DNA of 64,000 nucleotides from Levilactobacillus fujinensis (GCF_003946335.1 NZ_RHNX01000012.1:1-64000); one strand, 5' to 3'. Shown: positions 37,658 through 46,883, numbered from the stretch's first letter. Numbers and translations: made by a program. The notes: generated from the sequence alone by a model not told the origin.

Positions 37658-38263
37658 ATGTTAAAGACAATCTTAACGGGAGTCACGGCCTACATTTCAA
37701 CCGGGCTGGACTACTTAGTTATTTTAATGGTAATTTTCGGCCGCGTAAAGCACCAAGACCGCTGGGTGGTCCTAATCGGGGACTTTTTGGGGACCATCGT
37801 CTTGGTCGGAAGTTCGCTAGCAATCGCGTTCTTCTTGGGTTTCGTGCCTGCACCGTGGCTATTAGGACTGCTGGGATTGATTCCGATTTATTTGGGAATT
37901 AAATTGTGGGTTAAAGGTGACGATGATGATCAGGATGCGATTGCTGGCAAGGTGAGCGATCCCAAGAGTCTGATTATCAGTGTGGCGTTGATTACGATGG
38001 CGACCTGTGGAGCAGATAACATTGGTATCTACGTCCCACTATTTACCACGGTTACGCCGAGCAGCATTCCGCTGATTTTACTGACGTTTGCCGTGATGGT
38101 CGTAATTTTCTGGGAACTAGGCTATCGGCTAGCTTGTTTACCAAAGGTGGCAGATGTTTTGGAAAAGCAAGGCCGTTACATTACCATCGCCGTTTACATT
38201 TTGATTGGGTTATACATCATTTGGGATAACGGGACGATACAACATTTACTGCAATTAGGGTAA
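37658..38263 (+). CDS. cadD: CadD-family cadmium resistance transporter
   Basis: A 201-residue membrane protein with six helices. [35 protein letters not shown] and [16 protein letters not shown] are typical of CadD. The acidic DDDD loop after helix 3 probably binds metal; the ATCGADN segment is the conserved intramembrane motif. It confers Cd (and perhaps Zn) resistance by sequestration or export. It is controlled by the divergent ArsR gene. AGGGAG precedes the ATG. Confidence 0.9.
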   Translation: MLKTILTGVTAYISTGLDYLVILMVIFGRVKHQDRWVVLIGDFLGTIVLVGSSLAIAFFLGFVPAPWLLGLLGLIPIYLGIKLWVKGDDDDQDAIAGKVSDPKSLIISVALITMATCGADNIGIYVPLFTTVTPSSIPLILLTFAVMVVIFWELGYRLACLPKVADVLEKQGRYITIAVYILIGLYIIWDNGTIQHLLQLG

Positions 38264-38288
38264 GCGAAAGAATGTGGGACATAACTCA

Positions 38289-38335
38289 AAAAGTTGCTCC
38301 TTTCAGAATCTAATAATTCTGAAGGAGCAACTTTT
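38289..38335 (+). terminator. Terminator after cadD (twin of 31261)
   Basis: AAAAGTTGCTCCTTTCAGAA pairs with TTCTGAAGGAGCAACTTTT. The sequence is almost the same as the terminator at 31261, seven kilobases away. Confidence 0.9.
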
Positions 38336-38364
38336 ATTTACGCCATTCTCTGTAAGTGCACGTT

Positions 38365-39396
38365 TTAAAAGAATAACTTGCTAGCAATTGTTACCCCGGT
38401 CATCAAGACCACGGAGGATAGGGTTGCGGCAAGAAAGGCGTTGCCTCCCCGCTGGAAGATGACGCGGAAGTTAACGCTCATTCCCAGAGCGGCCATGGCC
38501 ATTCCGAGGAAAATGTAGGCCAATTTGACCAAACCAGCCAACGCAGCAGTGCCCAATGGCAGCCAAGTGCCGATGACGCTGGTCAGCAGGAAACCGGCCA
38601 TGAACCAAGGAATTGGGAGTTTGGCGCGACCTTCAGCGGTGTTAGCCGTCGTCGTTTGCCGTTGGTACCACCAGCCGATGATCAGCGCTGCAGGGGCCAA
38701 CAAGAGAACCCGTGAGAGTTTGGTGATGATGGCCGTGTCCAAACTGACCGGTCCCCCTGCGCTACCAGCCGCAACGGCATGCGCGATTTCGTGGAGCGAG
38801 CCCCCAGTCATCACACCGAATTGGACCGCCGTTAAATGTAAGAGTGGCTTCAGACCAATTTCAATCAAGGTGAAGACCGTCCCTAAGATGGCGACGATGG
38901 CCACGGCCAGAACCTCGTTTTCCCGTTGACGTTCGGCCTTGTCGGGACTGACCTTGATCTGCGGGGAGATTCCCATTACGGCAGCGGCGCCACAGATACT
39001 GGTTCCAGTGGCCGTCAAAATGGCCAAGTCACGCTCGACGCCCATTTTGCGACTCAGGTTGTAGGTGAGGAGGACCATGCCGGTGACCACGACAGCGGCC
39101 AACGTGATCGTTTTGACACCGGCCTGGGCCAGTTGAATCAAGTTTAATTTGAATCCTAAAAGAATAATACCTAAACGGAGAAATTTATTACTGATAAAGC
39201 CGATACCTGCGCGATTCGCGTTGACCGCTCTGGGAGCCAACTGACAAGCCATTCCCAATAATAGGGCGATGACCAAGGCGCCGACCAGGTTCAAATAGGG
39301 GAGCTGGGCAAGTTCACTCCCGGCGACTGCACAAATTAAAGTCAGGACAGCTGCACCCCAAAAACTTCGCGTAACCACCGTTGTCCGAATATCCAA
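38365..39396 (-). CDS. YeiH-family putative sulfate exporter
   Basis: About 343 residues with ten or so helices, of the YeiH/UPF0324 family. Landmarks are LGIILLGFKLNLIQL, TGTSICGAAAVMG and GGSLHEIAHAVAAG. The proposed substrate of the family is sulfate or another small anion; the function is not firmly known. The frame extends to 39462, but GAGGAGGAG is well placed for the TTG at 39396 (protein starting LDIRTTVV), which I chose. It is divergent from a LysR gene, the common arrangement for yeiH with a YeiE-like regulator. Confidence 0.85.
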   Translation of the reverse strand: MDIRTTVVTRSFWGAAVLTLICAVAGSELAQLPYLNLVGALVIALLLGMACQLAPRAVNANRAGIGFISNKFLRLGIILLGFKLNLIQLAQAGVKTITLAAVVVTGMVLLTYNLSRKMGVERDLAILTATGTSICGAAAVMGISPQIKVSPDKAERQRENEVLAVAIVAILGTVFTLIEIGLKPLLHLTAVQFGVMTGGSLHEIAHAVAAGSAGGPVSLDTAIITKLSRVLLLAPAALIIGWWYQRQTTTANTAEGRAKLPIPWFMAGFLLTSVIGTWLPLGTAALAGLVKLAYIFLGMAMAALGMSVNFRVIFQRGGNAFLAATLSSVVLMTGVTIASKLFF

Positions 39397-39553
39397 ATCA
39401 ATCTCCTCCTCAAAATAAGTGGTGGCGTCAGCCATTAACCGGTGTGACGCCAAAAAAATCAATAGCCTTAGTTTACCTGAAATGAATTATAAGTTAAAAT
39501 TGGTATATTTAATAACGCTATAAATTTTTCTTATCAAGGGAGTGGTCAAGAAC

Positions 39554-40429
39554 ATGTTGGATGCGCGCTATCATACGTTTTACGTTCTTTCGCAGACCAA
39601 GTCCTATACCCAAACGGCACAACAATTGTTTATTACGCAACCCGCCGTTTCACAACAGATCAAGGGATTAGAAGTCGAGTTAGGCGTGAAATTGGTTCAT
39701 TACCAACGGCCGCAATTGACGATTACACCAGCTGGCGTCGAGTTGGCGGCGTTTATCCAGCGAATTCAAGTGCAGACTGACAAGCTGGTGGGGGAACTGC
39801 GCCATCCGCAAGCACCGCAACGGATCACGTTCAGTACGACCTTGTCGTTGAGCGAGTTTCTGGCGCCACAGTTGATTCAGCAGTTACAGGATAAGTATCG
39901 ACAAATTACCTGCCAAGTGACCAATACCCAAGCGGCACTGACGGCCATCGATGAAGGCACAAGTGATTTTGCGCTGATTGAAGGTAATTTTGACAAGTCG
40001 CGTTACGACTACGAAATTGTGCGGCAGGAACCATTCGTGGCGGTGGTCGCCGCCAATCAGCCGTTAGCTCGGCAGCAGACGGTTGACTGGGCAGACTTAA
40101 CGACATTACCGCTGATTGTCAGAGAAGAGGGGTCGGGTAGTCGTGAAATCCTGGTCAACCTTGCTCAGGCGGCCAACGTGACATTGGCGGAGTTTCCGCA
40201 ACTGTTAACGGTGAACAATCCGGCAGCCATTCGTCAACTCCTACTTCGCGGGGTGGGCGTCAGCTTTCTTTACCGGTCGGTGGTCGCCGATGAATTAGCG
40301 GCGGGGAAACTGAAGGTTCTTCAACTTCCGGCGGGTCATCTTCGGCATGACCTAGACCTGGTCTACGCCCGCGATAGTTTCTATGCGGCCGATTATCGGC
40401 GGTGGGCACGGGGGTTGAAGGAAATGTAA
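39554..40429 (+). CDS. LysR-family regulator, probably of the divergent yeiH-like gene
   Basis: About 291 residues. The N-terminal HTH reads TQTAQQLFITQPAVSQQIKG, and the rest is a type 2 periplasmic-binding-like sensor with LIVREEGSGSREIL. The last feature is typical of YeiE/CysB-like LysR proteins. The frame opens at a GTG at 39542; AAGGGAG overlaps that codon and suits the ATG at 39554 better. The divergent exporter gene is the likely target. Confidence 0.88.
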   Translation: MLDARYHTFYVLSQTKSYTQTAQQLFITQPAVSQQIKGLEVELGVKLVHYQRPQLTITPAGVELAAFIQRIQVQTDKLVGELRHPQAPQRITFSTTLSLSEFLAPQLIQQLQDKYRQITCQVTNTQAALTAIDEGTSDFALIEGNFDKSRYDYEIVRQEPFVAVVAANQPLARQQTVDWADLTTLPLIVREEGSGSREILVNLAQAANVTLAEFPQLLTVNNPAAIRQLLLRGVGVSFLYRSVVADELAAGKLKVLQLPAGHLRHDLDLVYARDSFYAADYRRWARGLKEM

Positions 40430-40461
40430 AGTGACTTGTGGGTTAGTAATTGCTCCTAGGA

Positions 40462-40500
40462 GAGATAGAACGAGATGATCAACGTTCTATCTCGTTTTTT
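40462..40500 (+). terminator. Terminator after the LysR gene
   Basis: AGATAGAACG and CGTTCTATCT pair and are followed by CGTTTTTT. The rest of the gap to 40819 is A/T-rich and carries only a candidate promoter for the next gene (TAGACA 40747, TAAGAT 40771). Confidence 0.85.
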
Positions 40501-40819
40501 ACGGTCAATTTGGTTCTGAAAATTAAATTTACGGCAGTATGAAATCCTATTCAGAAAATAGTAATTGTGGGGGGATATTTGGCATATTAATCGGTTTAAT
40601 CTATAGCATAGAAGCGGGCAATGGCTGTCAGAGAAGTTCAAAAATCCCGGGTGCTTTTCCTGGTTGAAGCGGCCTTATAGCAAGAAAAGGCACTGACGGA
40701 CGTAGTGAGAAAATTAAAATCTCCTATAAATTATTGAGCATAGAATTAGACAAACCCCATGAGATACTGTTAAGATGGTAACATTGCTGTTAAAAATCTA
40801 TGAGAAGGGGTGAGCCATC

Positions 40820-42019
40820 GTGACGAAAAAAACGAAACGGGCCATTTTTATCTTAATCTTTAGTGAATTCTTAGTGTGTTTGGGAATTAGTTTGATCATT
40901 CCTGTCATGCCATTCTTGAAAACCGAGCTACATCTGTCAGCGACCGATATGGGGATTATGAATGCCCTGTTTGCTTTCGCCCAATTCGTGGCGTCACCCC
41001 TCATCGGGCGGCTATCCGATAAGATTGGCCGGAAACCTGTCCTGACCGTTGGGTTGATTCTATACATGGTCTCCGAAGTACTCTTCGCACTGACCAATTA
41101 CCTGTGGGTCTTCGATATTTCCCGGCTGATTGGGGGGCTGTCTGCCGCCATGGTCGTGCCAACCGCCATGGCTTTAGCCTCCGACATTACCACCAAGCGC
41201 CAGCGAGCCAGAGTCATTGGGTGGTTATCCGCTGCCTTTAGTGGGGGCCTGATCTTGGGTCCTGGTATCGGGGGAATCTTAGCCAGTATCAGCTACAAGA
41301 CGCCGTTCTGGGTCGCCGGGGCACTGGGCTTGATTAGTGCCGTTGTCCTTATTGTTCTCTTACCAAACGATGCCGAAGAGAACCGAATCGTAGAAAATGG
41401 ACCTGATGAAGGCGCCAAGCCAGCCGCACATCCAATGACGCGGGCATTCTGGACGGTCCCCATCATCATCTTATTTACCATGATTTTAGTGTCCTCATTT
41501 GGTCTGCAAGGGTTTGAAAGTATCTACAGTATCTACGTCAACGAGGTGTTCCACTTTAGCCTGAGTAATATCGCATTGGTGCTGACCTTGAACGGACTAA
41601 TTTCGCTGTTCCTCCAGGTCGCTATGTTCGACACGCTGGTCAGCAAGTTTGGGGAACGCCGTGTCATTCGTATCTGTTTCTTCTTGGCGGCCATCTGTAC
41701 GATTTGGATTACGCAGGCGCACACTAAGCTAGAAGTCATGGTTGCCACATTGGTCATCTTCTCTGCGTTCGACCTTTTACGGCCAGCGATTACAACACTA
41801 CTGACGAAGGCCAGTGAAGCCAATCAGGGCCTGATCAACGGGCTAAACATGTCGTTGACGAGCATTGGGAATATCGTCGGACCCATCATGTCTGGAATGT
41901 TACTGGACTGGAATACGCACTACCCTTACTTAGTTGTGGCGGTCTTCCTCATCGTGTCCTACCTGATGGCGTTCTTGTTGAAACGACCGGATACCGTGCA
42001 AAAACAACCAGTAGAATAG
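40820..42019 (+). CDS. MFS multidrug efflux transporter (NorA/TetA-like DHA1)
   Basis: A 399-residue, twelve-helix MFS protein. The loop 2-3 motif A is perfect (GRLSDKIGRKPVL) and motif C GLILGPGIGG lies in helix 5, both marks of drug:H+ antiporters of the 12-TMS DHA1 family. The start is GTG with AGAAGGGG nine bases upstream. It is a single-gene unit with its own terminator. Substrates are unknown. Confidence 0.9.
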   Translation: MTKKTKRAIFILIFSEFLVCLGISLIIPVMPFLKTELHLSATDMGIMNALFAFAQFVASPLIGRLSDKIGRKPVLTVGLILYMVSEVLFALTNYLWVFDISRLIGGLSAAMVVPTAMALASDITTKRQRARVIGWLSAAFSGGLILGPGIGGILASISYKTPFWVAGALGLISAVVLIVLLPNDAEENRIVENGPDEGAKPAAHPMTRAFWTVPIIILFTMILVSSFGLQGFESIYSIYVNEVFHFSLSNIALVLTLNGLISLFLQVAMFDTLVSKFGERRVIRICFFLAAICTIWITQAHTKLEVMVATLVIFSAFDLLRPAITTLLTKASEANQGLINGLNMSLTSIGNIVGPIMSGMLLDWNTHYPYLVVAVFLIVSYLMAFLLKRPDTVQKQPVE

Positions 42020-42052
42020 AAAATTTAAAATGTGGTGCGTGATCACCGCGTA

Positions 42053-42086
42053 AAAACGGTCCGTGATAGTTGTCACGGGCCGTTTT
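42053..42086 (+). terminator. Terminator after the MFS gene
   Basis: AAAACGGTCCGTGA and TCACGGGCCGTTTT form the stem. Confidence 0.88.
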
Positions 42087-42189
42087 CTATGCGGCTTTTT
42101 TTGAATGACGATGGTCGTGTAGAAATTAGACGATCGAGAGTTTCAACTGCCAGCTGTCGACTAGAACGATGCGGCCATATTTAAAATCT

Positions 42190-42558
42190 GGCAAACAAAA
42201 AACAGCCAGACAGAAGTCTAGCTGCTCCCCCCAAAGCCCTCGATGGCCATGTGATTCTGTGATAACCGGGCACGGATTCAAGCTGACCTTCTTCCCCCAA
42301 AGAAGACAGGAACCCAGGTACGACGGCAATCAGATTAGTTGGAAGTGATCGGTCATTCAGTCGATCCCCCAATCGGCTAAAACCGTTGCGGGTCAAATAA
42401 ATCAAGATAGGTGACGGGTTACGGCCCCGATAGCCTAAGATTGTTCGCACACCGATAACTTCCCCAAGTTGCGGTATGCCAACGAGGACGGTCAATAGTG
42501 GATTGATGAGTGACGAATTAAGGGTTGAACCCTTTTGTACCCATCCGGATGTTACAAG
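42190..42558 (-). ncRNA. Candidate minus-strand non-coding transcript
   Basis: A perfect minus-strand TATAAT (revcomp of 42563-42568) lies about 370 bases upstream of a clear minus-strand terminator, GCAGCTAGAC-TTCT-GTCTGGCTGT followed by six T residues (about 42225-42194). The -35 region is weak. Inside are local stems such as AAGGGTTCAACCCTT. The only long frame (42181-42495) has no recognisable domain and runs through the terminator. It does not match the conserved blocks of RNase P, tmRNA or SRP RNA that I know. This is a transcription-unit call from signals only. Confidence 0.35.
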
Positions 42559-42642
42559 TACATTATATCGGGGATGATGTATTTCAATAATCCCTTAATC
42601 TAATGATTGGATTACTAAATTTAACCATGTTGGTGGCAGACG

Positions 42643-42925
42643 TGGTATGCTATTAACAAATAAGTAAATGAATTGGTCTAGCTGATTTTTTGTAAGTGTT
42701 CAGGTGAAAAGTGACCGATCATCTGAAAGCGCTGTCTGCCGGCCGCCGATTATGGATTAAATATGCTTGGTGAGGGGATTCATGGCATCATTTTGGTTGG
42801 TTATGATGTTGCCAAATAACTGGGTGAATGATGCCGAAACGGCTGCCATGAGAGTTTTAAATGTATATGTAACTGTTTTTGGTAAGCAAGTTACTTTTTT
42901 TAACTACCTTTCGGTTGGCCGATGA
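42643..42925 (+). other. Weak candidate transcription unit with a 47-codon ORF
   Basis: An extended -10 (TGGTATGCT at 42643-42651) is followed by GAGGGG and an ATG at 42782 opening a 47-codon frame that ends at 42925; it encodes a small hydrophobic/aromatic peptide starting MASFWLVMMLPNNW. Within the frame a GTAACT/AGTTAC hairpin with a seven-T run resembles a terminator, which argues for a small RNA instead. Neither reading is secure. The remainder of the 1.6-kb gap holds the ncRNA candidate and copy II of the repeat. Confidence 0.2.
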
Positions 42926-43012
42926 GATGCTACTAGCCAGTCATTGCCGGATATTCGTTATACTTGAGCAGTTGTCTGACAGGTTGGAAATGAGGATTAA
43001 CGTATTAGCGGT

Positions 43013-43579
43013 TTAAAGGTTGAACGTTAAAAAGGTCGCACGCTGGTTGTCAGGGAGTCTGCTGGCTGTGGGGAACGCCTGCAGCCAGCGGACGGGCTTC
43101 CGGCTCGCCTGAAAGCCGACAAGTTCAGGCGTCTTTCAGGTCGTCCCACGATGTAAGCTGGAAAATCCCGCCTAGCATCGTCGGCACGGCTAGTTACATC
43201 CCTGGCCGCACTTCGGCTCAGATTGTGTCCGTCAATTTCGAACGTTAAATGCCAACCGAGTGCTGCATTTAGTGTAAATCAATAACGTTTCTATAAGGCA
43301 TAATCCGTGTTATCTTAGAATGACTATGTAAGCCGAGAGGTCGGCAGGTATGGGTTCAGGTGCGTCGTTCTACTTAGTTAGTGGGTGGTTTCCCCACTGG
43401 CTTAGTAGAAAACCAAGCTTGGAGACTCGGTATTTTCGAGGCTTCAAGTTGTGTTCGCACCGATCCAGCCCATATCTGCCGGCCGGTAAGGCGATGATTG
43501 GTCAATGTTGCCAAGTGTTGGCCGCAATATTGCTGTTACAACAGTCATACTAGGTGCTTTAGAACTTTCAATTTTTTGG
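43013..43579 (+). repeat. Composite intergenic repeat, copy II (full)
   Basis: About 567 bases, plus orientation. The left arm starts TTAAAGGTTGAACG and has GGCTCGCCTGAAAGCCG and TTTCAGGTCGTCCCACGATG. The linker AACCGAGTGCTGCATTTAG is shared with copy III. The hairpin core is 43329-43496. The right end reads CTAGGTGCTTTAGAACTTTC. It lies upstream of the AraC gene and may carry part of its leader. Confidence 0.85.
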
Positions 43580-43653
43580 CTATTTATATATAGAAAGAAA
43601 ATGTATGCGCTAACAACCGTTTAGTGGAAATAAATTTACGAGGGGGAACTGAT

Positions 43654-44514
43654 ATGCCACGGCCGTATCATGAACGATTGAATTTTATGACGGAATTACC
43701 GCTACGTGTAATCTCACACGGCACGGTGGGGCCCAAAATGGTTCTGCCACATTGGCATCAAGCCGTTGAGTTGGCGTACGCCTTTAAGGGCCGTCCGGGT
43801 ACCGTCCACATTGGGGGCTCGACCTATGAAATGGAAGAGCAGCATCTGTACGTGGTCAACTCGGAAGTGGTTCACAGTTACGAGACTTTTTTAGATGAAG
43901 ATAATCAGATTGTGACGTTGCTTTTGCCGGCCGCTTGGGTGCGTAATGTGGTAGCCAGCGAACAGTTGCCGGTGTGGGGACCGTTAGACCTGGACTTACG
44001 TACCGATCCCTATCATGAATTAGGACAATTTGTGCACACCTTAGCTACTAACGCCGTCACTGAGCCAACTGAGCGGGCGGACTATCTCGCCAGTTTGGGG
44101 GCAGAGTATCAACTGGTTGGTCAACTTTTGAAGCATTTGACCGTCAATGGTCGCGTTAATAGCGATCAATTGCCATTGCCCCATTCCCTGCGGCAAGCCG
44201 TCACGATGATCCAGGAAAACTATAGCCAACCGGTTGCTATTGCCGATATGGCGGCCGAATTAAATTATTCTAGCGTGTATTTTTCTCGATACTTCAAGGA
44301 ATACATGGGGGTCTCGCCCAAGGCCTATCTGGGTCAGATTCGGCTCGAACGGGCGACGCAGCTGTTGATGACATCACAGGATCCCATCCAAAAAATTGCG
44401 CTGCAGACGGGTTTTCGTACGGAAAAAAACTTCTTTGTGACGTTCAAACAGCATTTTCAGATGACACCGAAGACATATCGCGAACGTTACGCGGCCCAAC
44501 AGACCTGGTCGTAG
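43654..44514 (+). CDS. AraC-family regulator with cupin sensor
   Basis: About 287 residues. An N-terminal cupin domain (LPHWHQAVELAYAFKGRPG, then a HLYVVNSEVVHSYE strand) is followed by a C-terminal double HTH (IADMAAELNYSSVYFSRYFK, ending in PKTYRERY). Such proteins usually activate sugar or glycoside genes, but no such gene is adjacent. GAGGGGG is placed for the ATG at 43654 rather than 43624. A following ABC-F gene is codirectional at 132 bases. Confidence 0.88.
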   Translation: MPRPYHERLNFMTELPLRVISHGTVGPKMVLPHWHQAVELAYAFKGRPGTVHIGGSTYEMEEQHLYVVNSEVVHSYETFLDEDNQIVTLLLPAAWVRNVVASEQLPVWGPLDLDLRTDPYHELGQFVHTLATNAVTEPTERADYLASLGAEYQLVGQLLKHLTVNGRVNSDQLPLPHSLRQAVTMIQENYSQPVAIADMAAELNYSSVYFSRYFKEYMGVSPKAYLGQIRLERATQLLMTSQDPIQKIALQTGFRTEKNFFVTFKQHFQMTPKTYRERYAAQQTWS

Positions 44515-44646
44515 CGTAAACGTTGCTTGTTCTGATTTTTTATGGTACACTACCCTAACATGTCAACTAACGAATATGAGTAGAAGCCAACGCTGCCGTG
44601 ACCAGACACGTTGGTTTTTTACGCGAAAAACAGGAGGGAATCGTTC

Positions 44647-46281
44647 ATGTTAACCGTCAATAATGTCAGTATGCAGTTCTCCGACCGGAAGCTCTACGAC
44701 GAAGTTAATCTCAAGTTCACCCCAGGAAACTGCTACGGGGTCATTGGCGCTAACGGCGCTGGGAAGTCGACGTTCCTAAAGATCATCGAAGGCAAATTAA
44801 AGCCAACGTCCGGAAATGTCTCCATGGGTCCTAACGAGCGGATGTCCAGTTTGAACCAAGATCACTTTGCTTTTGAAGACAATTTGGTCATGGACACGGT
44901 CATCCAGGGACACAAGAAGTTGTACGATATCATGACCGAAAAGAATGCCATTTACATGAAGGCCGACTTTAGCGACGCAGATGGGATTCGGGCCGCTGAA
45001 CTGGAAGGCGAATTTGGTGAAATGGGCGGTTGGGAAGCCGAAGCCGAAGCAAGCCAAATGTTACAGGCTTTAGGCATCGACGAATCACTCCATCAAGTGC
45101 CAATGAGCGAACTGACCGAACCACAAAAGGTGAAAGTGTTGTTGGGACAAGCCTTGTTTGGCCATCCTGACGTACTACTTTTGGACGAACCGACCAACGG
45201 GTTGGACGTTCAATCCATTAGCTGGTTAGAAAACTTCTTAGCCGACTACGAAAATACCGTCATCGTTGTTTCCCATGACCGGCACTTCTTGAACCAGGTC
45301 TGCACGCATATGTGCGATGTCGACTTTGGTAAGATCACGCTGTTCGTTGGAAACTACGATTTCTGGATGGAATCTAGCGAGCTGGCTGCCCAATTGAAGG
45401 CGAACGCCAATGCAAAAAAGGCCGACCAGATCAAACAACTCCAAGAGTTCGTGGCGCGATTCAGTGCCAACGCGTCGAAGTCTAAACAGGCTACGTCGCG
45501 GAAGAAGCAATTGGAAAAGATCACACTGGACGATATCAAGCCGTCTTCGCGGAAGTATCCCTTCATCAAATTCAACCCAGAACGCGAATTGGGGAACGAT
45601 TTGGTGCGCTTAGAGCACGTCTCCAAGGCCATCGATGGCGTGACGATCTTAGACGACGTCAGCATGACGTTGCGACCAGGCGAAAAGGTTGCCTTCATCA
45701 GCCGTAACGACGTGACGACCACGACTTTGATGCGGGTCATTTCCGGTGAACTCGAACCAGATAGTGGTCATGTCGTCTGGGGTCAAACGACCAGCACGAC
45801 CTACCTGCCAAAGAACGTCAACGACTACTTTGCTGAAAACCAGATGACGGTGATCGACTGGTTACGTCAATTTGCATCCAAGGAAGAAAGCGACAACACC
45901 TTCCTGCGGGGCTTCTTAGGGAAGATGCTCTTCTCTGGTGACGACGTGAACCGGGAAGTCGACGTGATGTCCGGGGGCGAAAAGGTCCGTGCCATGCTAT
46001 CCAAGATGATGTTGAGTAAGGCTAACGTGCTGTTGCTGGACGATCCAACTAACCACTTGGACTTGGAATCCATCACAGCGTTAAACGATAGTCTTGTTGG
46101 GTTTACTGGCAGTATTCTCTTCACCTCGCATGACCATGAGTTCATTCAGACGATTGCCAACCGGATCATCGAAGTGACGCCTAAGGGCATCGTTGACCGG
46201 GCCGACACGACTTACGACGAATTCTTGGGCCATAAAGAGGTACAAGAACAGGTCGCAGCGTTGTACGACGTTGAACAATAA
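44647..46281 (+). CDS. ABC-F family ATPase (YkpA/YbiT-like) with altered second Walker A
   Basis: About 544 residues with two ABC domains and no membrane segment. ABC-F proteins act on ribosomes as translation factors or resistance proteins. The first domain has intact Walker A GANGAGKST, a degenerate signature LTEPQKVK and Walker B VLLLDEPTNGLD. The linker (EFVARFSANASKSKQATSRK) is rich in Lys. In the second domain the signature MSGGEKVR and LLDDPTNHLD are intact, but Walker A reads SRNDVTTTTL, with Thr where Lys is expected. AGGAGGG is placed for the ATG at 44647. Confidence 0.9.
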   Translation: MLTVNNVSMQFSDRKLYDEVNLKFTPGNCYGVIGANGAGKSTFLKIIEGKLKPTSGNVSMGPNERMSSLNQDHFAFEDNLVMDTVIQGHKKLYDIMTEKNAIYMKADFSDADGIRAAELEGEFGEMGGWEAEAEASQMLQALGIDESLHQVPMSELTEPQKVKVLLGQALFGHPDVLLLDEPTNGLDVQSISWLENFLADYENTVIVVSHDRHFLNQVCTHMCDVDFGKITLFVGNYDFWMESSELAAQLKANANAKKADQIKQLQEFVARFSANASKSKQATSRKKQLEKITLDDIKPSSRKYPFIKFNPERELGNDLVRLEHVSKAIDGVTILDDVSMTLRPGEKVAFISRNDVTTTTLMRVISGELEPDSGHVVWGQTTSTTYLPKNVNDYFAENQMTVIDWLRQFASKEESDNTFLRGFLGKMLFSGDDVNREVDVMSGGEKVRAMLSKMMLSKANVLLLDDPTNHLDLESITALNDSLVGFTGSILFTSHDHEFIQTIANRIIEVTPKGIVDRADTTYDEFLGHKEVQEQVAALYDVEQ

Positions 46282-46292
46282 ATAAAATGTTA

Positions 46293-46352
46293 AAAACGAT
46301 GTTGCTTCTTTGGCGCCAGTTATGGTGAACGGGAAGGCATGTCGTTTTTTTA
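46293..46352 (+). terminator. Terminator after the ABC-F gene
   Basis: AAAAACGATGTTGC and GGCATGTCGTT pair with some G-U, followed by a seven-T run. Confidence 0.7.
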
Positions 46353-46536
46353 TTTGGAAAATCTCGGTTTGAGCAGGCCAGGGTCTAAAATTTGGCCCTG
46401 GTTGCCATTTGTGTGGGAAAATATTTAACATCTTAATTGCCAGAATGCCTAAAACGATAAGGGTTGTCTTGCCCTATGAGGCCATGCTATGGTGGGGTTG
46501 CAGGTGAAGGATAGGGTTTGATGAAGGAGACTAATC

Positions 46537-46821
46537 ATGAAAAACATTAATGATTCAGCTAATCAAGCGGAGCACCTAGACATTACCATTGACGCGGATC
46601 TCAAGCGGGCTGTGACCGAGGTTTACCAGCAGTACGGAATGAGTCTGACCACGGCGATCCACTTATTTATTCAGCAGTCGGTGACCGATCACGACTTACC
46701 GTTTGACCTTGAGCTCAGCAAGGAACAGTTGCAAGCCGAGCTCGCGCGCGAGAAGGCGACTGGTGATACCGAGTCACTGGCGGCGGTCGAGGCGCTGTGG
46801 CAGGACTGGAAGGAACTTTAA
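46537..46821 (+). CDS. Orphan RelB/DinJ-family antitoxin
   Basis: A 94-residue protein. The N-terminal ribbon-helix-helix (LDITIDADLKRAVTEVYQQY, then GMSLTTAIHLFIQQSV) is typical of RelB/DinJ antitoxins, followed by an acidic helical tail. No toxin gene (RelE/YafQ or other) follows: a terminator begins 16 bases after the stop codon. No toxin precedes it either. AAGGAG lies in front of the ATG. It may be a remnant, a solitary regulator or an antitoxin against a toxin elsewhere. Confidence 0.85.
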   Translation: MKNINDSANQAEHLDITIDADLKRAVTEVYQQYGMSLTTAIHLFIQQSVTDHDLPFDLELSKEQLQAELAREKATGDTESLAAVEALWQDWKEL

Positions 46822-46836
46822 ATTCAAGTGAAATGA

Positions 46837-46883
46837 AAAGACAATCCGCCAGCCAAGAAATTGGTTTGGGGATTGTCTTTTTT
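46837..46883. terminator. Bidirectional terminator between antitoxin and DMT genes
   Basis: AAAAGACAATCC and GGATTGTCTTTT pair (one interior mismatch) with A and T tracts outside. Confidence 0.88.

Noticed and set aside
37588-37686. N-terminal extension of the ArsR protein
   Set aside because: It would overlap the operator and the cadD start; AAGGAG supports the ATG at 37587.
42181-42495. 104-codon minus-strand ORF as a protein gene
   Set aside because: No recognisable domain, poor start signals, and the frame reads through a strong terminator; a non-coding RNA is the better reading.
43350-43553. 67-codon ORF starting MGSGASFYLV as a gene
   Set aside because: It lies within the hairpin core of the repeat, has no ribosome binding site, and equivalent frames exist only because the hairpin arms are conserved; copy I has an early stop.
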